Origin: Bacteroidota bacterium | GTDB taxonomy: Bacteria; Bacteroidota; Ignavibacteria; Ignavibacteriales; Ignavibacteriaceae | DNA length: 10,023 nucleotides | Direction of reading: 5' to 3' | Assembly (NCBI GenBank): GCA_023453665.1 | Contig: JAEXTA010000233.1 | Span: 1 to 10,023 of the forward strand | In this document: piece by piece, positions 5,635 through 10,023 of the stretch | Position numbering within the stretch: the first letter of the stretch is position 1 | How the letters are laid out: every line of letters starts with the position of its first letter | Translations under genes and position numbers: made by a program | The notes under the pieces: generated by a model | Database searches by the model: none | Seen by the model: only the letters and a program-made list of their open reading frames with translations | What the model was told of the DNA's origin: nothing

Positions 5635-8115
5635 TTGAAACTGATTTTAGTACTACATACTATCTTTTCGTTAGCAGTTCTTGCGCAGAATAAAATCACG
5701 CTGACAAAGAGTGATATAATTGAACTTCAGCCAGAGTATTATTCTAAACTTCTTTCCGGCGAACTTCTCAAAATTGCCAGTGAAAAGATCACTACCTCAA
5801 AATTAAATAAACAATCTGCTCCTGAAAGAATATTTGTAACCATTTACCAGGAATCATATCCAACTCAATCAGAAATCGATGAATACATTTCAACAGGTGT
5901 CGATCCTTTAGTTGAAACCTGGACACCACCATTGTCTAATCATCCCTACGGATTTTTTATTGCAACCGTTTCACCAGACAAGTTGAACGAAATACTTTCA
6001 TTACCATTCTTAAAAAAACTTGATTATGCTGATGCTCTATCATTTCCTACCGGTAATGAAACAGCAAAGAAAACTAAAGCAGAAATTTTATTCCAAAACG
6101 GATATAAAGGTAAAGGAGTTAGGGTTGCAGTGCTTGATTCAGGACTTGATACTGAACCTTTGAATGAAGACCTGCCATCAACAATTATTAAAAAAGATTA
6201 TTCATCATATCCAACTCTTGATGACGATGTTGAAAACAGAATTACGGGACATGGAACTCACGTTGCCGGATTGTTAATCGGGAATGGATTACTTTCTCAT
6301 AATAATATGATAAATGGTTCTGGTAAATATTCCGGAACTGCTCCTGGTGCCGATCTTATATTCTTAAAAATCGGTAATGACTTTTCCGGTGCAGCAAGTA
6401 CAACATCAATTGTAATGGCTATGGATGCCGCCGTAAATATCTACGGTGCAAAAATTATTTCGATGAGTTATGGAAGTTGGGATATTTTTCACGATGGCTC
6501 CTCAACACAAGATCAGAAAGTTGATTGGTGTTATTCAAATGGTACTGCTGTATTTCTTGCTGCAGGAAATTATGGAAATTCCGGAAGACACTTTTCAGGG
6601 ATTGTCAATGCAATTGATTCATCAGATTTTATACAGGTTAATGTAAATGGTGTTACACCAAATTCAACATATTTAAATTTTAATCTCGTCTGGTACGATG
6701 GACTGGCAGTAAGAAATAATCTCACATTAAAATATTATGATTCAAACTTTAATGAATTGACAAATTCATATTCATTCCCGACAACGGAAAGTATAAGAGG
6801 AACTGAATCATCTATCTCACAAACTCTTTCAACTCTGCCTGAAGGAAACGGAACATATTATTTACGTGTAATTAATCAATCGAATACTGTTCAACAGTTT
6901 CACATTTATGAACATTTTAAAAACGGTAAAGTAACATTTAATCATCCCGATCCTGATTATACCATAGTTTCTCCGTCATCCGCTGATTATGCATTTTGTG
7001 TCGGGGCTTATGTGTCACGCGATAACTGGACTGCATCAAATTCAAATATTTATTCATTCAATCAAACACTAAATGGAATTGCTGACTTTTCCAGCAGAGG
7101 TCCGCGAATTGACGGATTACAAAAACCGGATATTGTCGCTCCTGGCAGTGCATTGATTTCAATTCGCGACAGAGATATTCAAACTTCTGTTAATCAATAC
7201 TGGATTGATAATGATGGAATACCCGGCGGTTATGCAAATTATTTTGTAATGGAAGGGACAAGTATGTCTGCACCTGTTGCTGCCGGGTGTGCTGCATTGT
7301 TGTTAAATGTCTATCCGAATATTTCTACTGAACAATTGTATTCGGCATTAAGAAACAATGCACTTAAAGACGAGTTTACTGGAACTACTGCGGGAAATAT
7401 TTATGGCTATGGCAAACTTGATATTAATTCAGCAGTTAATGATTCATCATTATTAAGTTCATATAGTGTAATTACCAACATCAAACTTTTTCTTGAAGGT
7501 GCATATAACGGTAATGGATTGGCAAACACACTTGCAATAAATGAACTTCTTCCCCTTGCACAATCTTACAGTTCACTACCCTATTTTTATAGCGGTGAAG
7601 AGTATGTTAACATCATTCCGAATAATACAGTTGATTGGCTGCTTTGCACAATAATAAATATTTCAGGCTCAGACACAATAACCTATTCAAAAGCCTGTTT
7701 TATTAACACAGATGGGATGATAACTGATCTTTTCGGAAACACAACGTTAAGGTTTTATAATCTAAATGAGGGGAATTATTTCATTCAATTAAAACACAGA
7801 ACTCATTTAAAGTTAATAAGTTCATCCGCAATACATTTATCAGCACAGGTAAGTGAGGTTTTTGATTTTACTTCGACGAGTAATAATACTCTTAATACAA
7901 ATGCTTTAATCGAATTGAGTCAAGGAATTTGGGGCGCTGCCACAGGTGATGTCAATGCCGACGAGCAAGTAAACGCGCACGATGTCAACAATATCTGGAA
8001 TTATTATAACACATCAGGTTATCACGATGCAGATTTGAACATGGATGGTATAGTTGATAACACAGATAAAATACTCGTTTGGAAAAACAGGAATAAATTT
8101 TCAGGTGTGAATTGA
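5635..8115 (+). CDS. Secreted subtilisin-like (S8) serine protease with dockerin-like C-terminus
   Basis: The product has 826 residues. The TTG at 5635 is the first possible start after an in-frame stop at 5572-5574. AGGGGA lies 9 bases upstream, and the start yields a signal peptide (MKLILVLHTIFSLAVLAQ, cleavage near 18). Residues about 20-140 resemble an inhibitor-like propeptide. The S8 domain spans about 155-600: D168 in VAVLDSGLD, H206 in GHGTHVAG, oxyanion N312 in AAGNYG and S543 in GTSMSAP form a complete active site. Between N312 and S543 there is an extra beta-rich stretch of roughly 130 residues (about 325-455) resembling a PPC-like or jelly-roll domain. Residues about 613-770 form a recurrent secreted-protein module of this bacterial group (IKLFLEGAYN, VDWLL, YFIQLKHRTHLKL). 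It leads into two Ca-binding dockerin-like loops, D772-x-N-x-D-x-x-x-N-x-x-D783 and D800-x-N-x-D-x-x-x-D-x-x-D811. There is no T9SS tail of the YPNPFNP type. The gene is followed after 26 bases by the gene at 8142, probably co-transcribed. Extracellular proteolysis is inferred; the substrate is unknown. Confidence 0.95.
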   Translation: MKLILVLHTIFSLAVLAQNKITLTKSDIIELQPEYYSKLLSGELLKIASEKITTSKLNKQSAPERIFVTIYQESYPTQSEIDEYISTGVDPLVETWTPPLSNHPYGFFIATVSPDKLNEILSLPFLKKLDYADALSFPTGNETAKKTKAEILFQNGYKGKGVRVAVLDSGLDTEPLNEDLPSTIIKKDYSSYPTLDDDVENRITGHGTHVAGLLIGNGLLSHNNMINGSGKYSGTAPGADLIFLKIGNDFSGAASTTSIVMAMDAAVNIYGAKIISMSYGSWDIFHDGSSTQDQKVDWCYSNGTAVFLAAGNYGNSGRHFSGIVNAIDSSDFIQVNVNGVTPNSTYLNFNLVWYDGLAVRNNLTLKYYDSNFNELTNSYSFPTTESIRGTESSISQTLSTLPEGNGTYYLRVINQSNTVQQFHIYEHFKNGKVTFNHPDPDYTIVSPSSADYAFCVGAYVSRDNWTASNSNIYSFNQTLNGIADFSSRGPRIDGLQKPDIVAPGSALISIRDRDIQTSVNQYWIDNDGIPGGYANYFVMEGTSMSAPVAAGCAALLLNVYPNISTEQLYSALRNNALKDEFTGTTAGNIYGYGKLDINSAVNDSSLLSSYSVITNIKLFLEGAYNGNGLANTLAINELLPLAQSYSSLPYFYSGEEYVNIIPNNTVDWLLCTIINISGSDTITYSKACFINTDGMITDLFGNTTLRFYNLNEGNYFIQLKHRTHLKLISSSAIHLSAQVSEVFDFTSTSNNTLNTNALIELSQGIWGAATGDVNADEQVNAHDVNNIWNYYNTSGYHDADLNMDGIVDNTDKILVWKNRNKFSGVN

Positions 8116-8141
8116 AATAATTAAACAACCAGTGGAGAAAT

Positions 8142-9287
8142 TTGAAAAAGTGTTTTACAATTATTTTTATGGTTGTATTGATGGGAAGCATTTCCTACTC
8201 TCAATCATATACTGTGTCAGTTAAAAATCAGCATTCCAACGGAAGCGATTTCATTTTCGACATCTTTATTAAGATGGATGTTCAGTCTGATTTTTATCTG
8301 GGCGCAAGTGATTTTTCACTTTCATTTAACAATAATAATTTTTTGAATCCTTTCATATCTGTTAACAACAGTGAAGTATTTCAATATTATACTTCAGCAA
8401 TATCGATTGTAAATTCAAATGTGATAGTATTAAATGTTCTCCCTCCGTTATTTCTTAATGAAGAAGACTTCGAATTAATGTCTGCCAAAATAAGTTACAC
8501 GGAGCCCGGGACTAAGGTAGCTGAGATAACTATAAGCGGGATAAATAATTTTTCAGGTGAAGCAGGATTGATATGGAAAGAGCAATCCCCCAATCAATGT
8601 GTAATCTATTCCCTCGACAGTAATTCACCATGGCTCACAACTGAAAAAACATCACAAGGAAATTTTGAATCACCTTCATCATCACCGCTTCCGGTTGAGC
8701 TTTCATCATTCTCAGCTTCAGTTGAAGGTACCAGTATCTTACTGAACTGGACTACTGAAACTGAAACTAATAATTATGGATTTGATATTGAGAGACAAGT
8801 CTTCAGCTCTCAGTCCGGAGTCCACAATTTTGTTAAAGTTGGATTTGTTAATGGTTATGGTAATTCAAATTCACAAAAGAATTATAAATTTGTTGATAAT
8901 GATGTTAATCCCGGGCACTATTCATACAGGTTAAAGCAGATAGATATAGATGGTTCATATTCTTTTAGTGAAATAATAAATGTTGATGTACGAAATATTC
9001 CGCTTACATTTTCACTTGAACAGAATTATCCAAATCCATTTAACCCGTCAACAAAAATTAAATACTCAATTCCAGCCGTAGAGACGCATAGCGATGCGTC
9101 TCTACGAACAACTTTAAAAGTTTATGATATACTCGGTAATGAGGTTTCAATATTAGTTGATGAATTCAAACAAGCTGGAGCTTATGAAGTTGAATTTGAT
9201 GCATCATCACTTGCAAGCGGGTTTTATATCTACAAACTTACGGCTGGAAATTTCACATCGAGCAAGAAAATGTTATTGATTAAATAA
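8142..9287 (+). CDS. Secreted T9SS-sorted protein with cohesin-like N-terminal and Fn3-like domains
   Basis: The product has 381 residues from a TTG start, with GGAG at 8134-8137. The next ATG, at residue 10, would cut the signal peptide (MKKCFTIIFMVVLMGSISYS, cleavage near 20). Residues about 22-145 form a beta-sandwich-like domain (SYTVSVKNQ, DFYLGASDFSLSFNN, KVAEITISGINNFSGEAGLIW) whose pattern resembles cohesin-type domains; this is inference. Residues about 183-285 are an Fn3-like module common in this group (LPVELSSFSASVEG, ILLNWTTETETNNYGFDIER, YSYRLKQIDIDGSYSFS). Residues 288-381 are a type A T9SS sorting domain: SLEQNYPNPFNPSTKIKYSI, LKVYDILGNEVSILVDE, GAYEVEFDASSLASGFYIYKL, and a terminal KKMLLIK. 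The T9SS should carry it across the outer membrane, remove the tail and usually attach the protein to the cell surface. A 30-base palindrome encodes residues 313-322 within the tail. The gene follows the protease gene by 26 bases, so the two products may act together. Confidence 0.93.
   Translation: MKKCFTIIFMVVLMGSISYSQSYTVSVKNQHSNGSDFIFDIFIKMDVQSDFYLGASDFSLSFNNNNFLNPFISVNNSEVFQYYTSAISIVNSNVIVLNVLPPLFLNEEDFELMSAKISYTEPGTKVAEITISGINNFSGEAGLIWKEQSPNQCVIYSLDSNSPWLTTEKTSQGNFESPSSSPLPVELSSFSASVEGTSILLNWTTETETNNYGFDIERQVFSSQSGVHNFVKVGFVNGYGNSNSQKNYKFVDNDVNPGHYSYRLKQIDIDGSYSFSEIINVDVRNIPLTFSLEQNYPNPFNPSTKIKYSIPAVETHSDASLRTTLKVYDILGNEVSILVDEFKQAGAYEVEFDASSLASGFYIYKLTAGNFTSSKKMLLIK
9077..9106. repeat. 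Perfect 30-base palindrome inside the T9SS-tail coding sequence
   Basis: CGTAGAGACGCAT (9077-9089) and ATGCGTCTCTACG (9094-9106) are exact reverse complements around the 4-base loop AGCG. The element has 17 G/C in 30 bases, well above its AT-rich surroundings. It is read in frame as V-E-T-H-S-D-A-S-L-R (residues 313-322), between the KYSIP strand and the LKVYDILG strand of the sorting domain, where these tails vary in length. Its form and the GTAGAGACGC core recall small dispersed palindromes known from cyanobacteria and other bacteria. Whether it is repeated in this genome cannot be seen here. Confidence 0.9.
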
Positions 9288-9315
9288 CAACAGAATAATT
9301 TAATTAAATATCAAT

Positions 9316-9346
9316 CGTCTGACGTTTCACATCTGACGTTTGACGT
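9316..9346. repeat. Heptanucleotide tandem repeat between converging genes
   Basis: Read on the plus strand, four consecutive 7-base units CTGACGT, TTCACAT, CTGACGT, TTGACGT (9319-9346) are preceded by a partial CGT (9316-9318). On the minus strand the consensus is ACGTCAR. One unit (ATGTGAA) is diverged. The repeat fills half of the 61-base gap between the T9SS-tail gene and the DAHP synthase gene. It encodes nothing in either and forms no clear terminator hairpin. Confidence 0.8.
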
Positions 9347-9348
9347 AA

Positions 9349-10023
9349 TCAAACTTTTCGTCCAATTACTTCAGCAATTAATTTTATCTGTTTCATCATT
9401 GAATCAAACTGTTCAGGCAACAATGCCTGCGGACCATCACTCAGTGCCTTGTCGGGATCATGATGTACTTCAACCATTAGTCCGTCAGTACCAGCAGCAA
9501 CTGCGGCGCGAGCCATTGGTATTACTTTGTCACGGATTCCTGTTGCGTGTGATGGATCAGCGATCACAGGTAAATGACTTTTTTTATGCACGACAGGAAT
9601 TGCAGAGATGTCAAATGTGTTCCTTGTATATGTTTCAAAGGTTCGTATACCTCTTTCGCACAACATCACTTCTTTATTGCCCATTGATAAAATATATTCT
9701 GCTGAACCGAGCCAGTCATCAATGGTTGCTGACATCCCCCTCTTTAGCATAATTGGTTTGGATGTTTTTCCAAGCTCACGAAGTAAAGAGAAGTTCTGCA
9801 TATTTCTTGCACCGACCTGAAAAATATCAGTGTATTGTTCAACCAAAGGTATTTGCGTTGTTTCCATCACTTCAGTTATAACCAGAAGATTAAATGCGTC
9901 ACCTGCTTTTCTTAAATACTTCAATCCTTCCTCACCTAATCCCTGAAAAGAATATGGCGATGTTCTTGGTTTGAATGCACCGCCTCTCAAAATTTTTGCC
10001 CCTGACTTTGCAATCATTTCAGC
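9349..10023 (-). CDS. aroF: 3-deoxy-7-phosphoheptulonate (DAHP) synthase, 3' part (runs off right edge)
   Basis: This enzyme condenses phosphoenolpyruvate and erythrose 4-phosphate to DAHP, the first step of the shikimate pathway to aromatic amino acids, in the cytoplasm. The visible 225 codons run in frame to the window edge. The ATG at 10017 is internal, because GCT-GAA precedes it without a stop and the N-terminal part of the fold is missing. The sequence matches the short AroF-I beta (KDO8P-like) class, as in Thermotoga: RGGAFKPRTSPYSFQGLGEE, FQVGARNMQNFSLLRELGK, LKRGMSATIDDWL, LCERGIRTFE, SHLPVIADPSHATG, VEVHHDPDKALSDGPQALLP. The metal-binding His (DPSHA), Glu (VEVHHDP) and Asp (LSDGPQ) known for this family are present; the metal-binding Cys would lie upstream, outside the window. 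The C-terminus ends at GRKV with no fused chorismate mutase on that side. An N-terminal regulatory or mutase domain cannot be ruled out. It converges with the T9SS-tail gene, with 61 bases between. Confidence 0.95.
   Translation of the reverse strand, partial: AEMIAKSGAKILRGGAFKPRTSPYSFQGLGEEGLKYLRKAGDAFNLLVITEVMETTQIPLVEQYTDIFQVGARNMQNFSLLRELGKTSKPIMLKRGMSATIDDWLGSAEYILSMGNKEVMLCERGIRTFETYTRNTFDISAIPVVHKKSHLPVIADPSHATGIRDKVIPMARAAVAAGTDGLMVEVHHDPDKALSDGPQALLPEQFDSMMKQIKLIAEVIGRKV

Noticed and set aside
9399..9820. Two plus-strand ORFs opposite the DAHP synthase gene
   Set aside because: They overlap a strongly conserved enzyme on the other strand and have no independent support.
10015..10017. 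ATG at 10017 as the true start of DAHP synthase
   Set aside because: The frame continues upstream to the window edge, and the family has a further N-terminal portion including a metal-binding cysteine, so this ATG is internal.

Overview
The window looks like an AT-rich chromosomal segment from the Bacteroidota/Ignavibacteriota branch, most like an Ignavibacteria-type organism. The main evidence is the secreted protein at 8142-9287. It ends in a type IX secretion (T9SS) sorting domain with the NYPNPFNPSTKIKYSIP core that is typical of that group. Most of the other genes also encode exported proteins, and three of them begin with TTG.

Layout: (1) 1-439, minus strand, the 5' part of an exported YCF48/BNR-repeat protein that runs off the left edge. 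(2) 638-1345, plus strand, a lipoprotein with a C-terminal OB-fold-like domain, divergent from gene 1. (3) 1500-5281, four minus-strand genes that could form one transcript. In transcription order they are two tandem exported MORN-repeat paralogues, N-carbamoylputrescine amidase (aguB, putrescine synthesis) and a small exported protein of unknown function. (4) 5282-5634, a divergent intergenic stretch with a doubtful small ORF and candidate promoters. (5) 5635-9287, a plus-strand pair 26 bases apart. It encodes a subtilisin-family protease with a dockerin/EF-hand-like C-terminus and a protein with a possible cohesin-like N-terminal domain, an Fn3-like domain and a T9SS tail. (6) 9349-10023, minus strand, the 3' part of a DAHP synthase (first step of the shikimate pathway) that runs off the right edge.

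The observations most worth following are these. A perfect 30-base palindrome sits in frame inside the T9SS sorting domain at 9077-9106. The protease carries paired Ca-binding dockerin-like repeats and lies next to a possible cohesin-like, surface-anchored partner. A heptanucleotide tandem repeat lies between the two converging genes at 9316-9346. The two MORN-repeat proteins carry export signals although their family is usually named as antitoxins. No tRNA, rRNA, CRISPR array, insertion sequence or phage gene was recognised. I do not claim a wholly new system; the protease/partner pair is the best candidate for an undescribed surface assembly.
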